The position numbers and the translations under genes are program-made. Positions 29,258-29,348 of a DNA stretch of 29,348 nucleotides are shown in pieces; the first letter of the stretch is position 1; each line of letters begins with the position of its first letter. Source of the DNA: Citreimonas sp042096055 (GTDB taxonomy: Bacteria > Pseudomonadota > Alphaproteobacteria > Rhodobacterales > Rhodobacteraceae); contig NZ_JBELMH010000041.1 in the NCBI RefSeq assembly GCF_042096055.1, forward strand, positions 1 through 29,348, read 5' to 3'. The notes beneath the pieces were generated by a model that saw only the letters and a list, made by a program, of their open reading frames with translations, did not search any database and was not told the origin of the DNA.

Positions 29258-29348
29258 CGGCCTGTAGCACCCGGCGCGCGCGACGCGGCGGCGGGGCGCA
29301 CGGCCTGTGCCGGCGCCGCCCGAATCCGCCTTGCACGCCTTGACCGCA

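Noticed and set aside
29258..29348. Start of a further gene after tRNA-Leu
   Set aside because: No open frame with a ribosome-binding site; only TTGCAC/TTGACC near the end, possibly a -35 of a gene outside the window.

Overview
The window is a gene-dense, very GC-rich chromosomal segment from an alphaproteobacterium, most likely a member of the Rhodobacteraceae/Roseobacteraceae. The content supports this: heterotetrameric sarcosine oxidase (soxA-soxG), Fe-type superoxide dismutase, malate synthase G with GlcG, two-subunit proton-translocating transhydrogenase, a glnB-glnA operon, and an intergenic repeat around an AAATACTCCGGGGG-like core that I recall as common in this family. It is ordinary core and accessory metabolism. 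I see no prophage, insertion sequence, CRISPR array, toxin-antitoxin pair or defence island.

Layout. 1-2.1 kb: the 3' end of a sarcosine oxidase operon (soxA, soxG). 2.1-3.4 kb: a small secreted protein and sodB with a strong terminator. 3.4-5.0 kb: a RarD-type permease convergent with, and overlapping, a LOG-family phosphoribohydrolase. 5.0-9.1 kb: a large LysM/Ig-like envelope protein followed by an Atm1-type ABC exporter. The LysM gene contains a 100-N scaffold gap flanked by an exact 55-bp duplication. Removing the gap and one copy restores one continuous reading frame, so the gap is very probably artificial. 9.1-13.0 kb: glcB, glcG and a PuuD-like class I glutamine amidotransferase. 13.1-18.0 kb, minus strand: kynureninase, then a two-subunit Mo/[2Fe-2S] hydroxylase of the IorAB type, then an EamA permease. 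18.2-19.7 kb: an exported metallo-beta-lactamase-fold protein with a degenerate metal motif and an isoprenylcysteine-methyltransferase-like membrane protein. 19.8-23.6 kb: pntA, pntB and bioY. 23.7-25.3 kb: a DUF3445-type haem-dependent N-demethylase convergent with an unknown membrane protein. 25.5-27.3 kb, minus strand: glnB-glnA. 27.5-29.3 kb: bifunctional NAD(P)HX repair enzyme and tRNA-Leu(UAG).

Functional themes are N-methyl amine oxidation (sarcosine oxidase, N-demethylase), the glyoxylate/glycolate node (glcB-glcG), NADPH supply and repair (pntAB, nnr), nitrogen assimilation (glnBA) and tryptophan/N-heterocycle turnover (kynU with IorAB-like enzyme).

The most interesting non-coding signal is a 71-nt element present twice, 11.5 kb apart and in opposite orientations (13010-13080 on plus, 24477-24547 on minus). 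The copies align without gaps at 51 of 71 positions. Each lies 10-13 bp after a stop codon, between convergent gene ends. I cannot name it. No gene-free stretch exceeds 300 bp. The longest are 9117-9371 (repeat, long hairpin, probable glcB promoter), 25290-25531 (glnA terminator, otherwise nothing clear) and 3335-3545 (sodB terminator and repeat).
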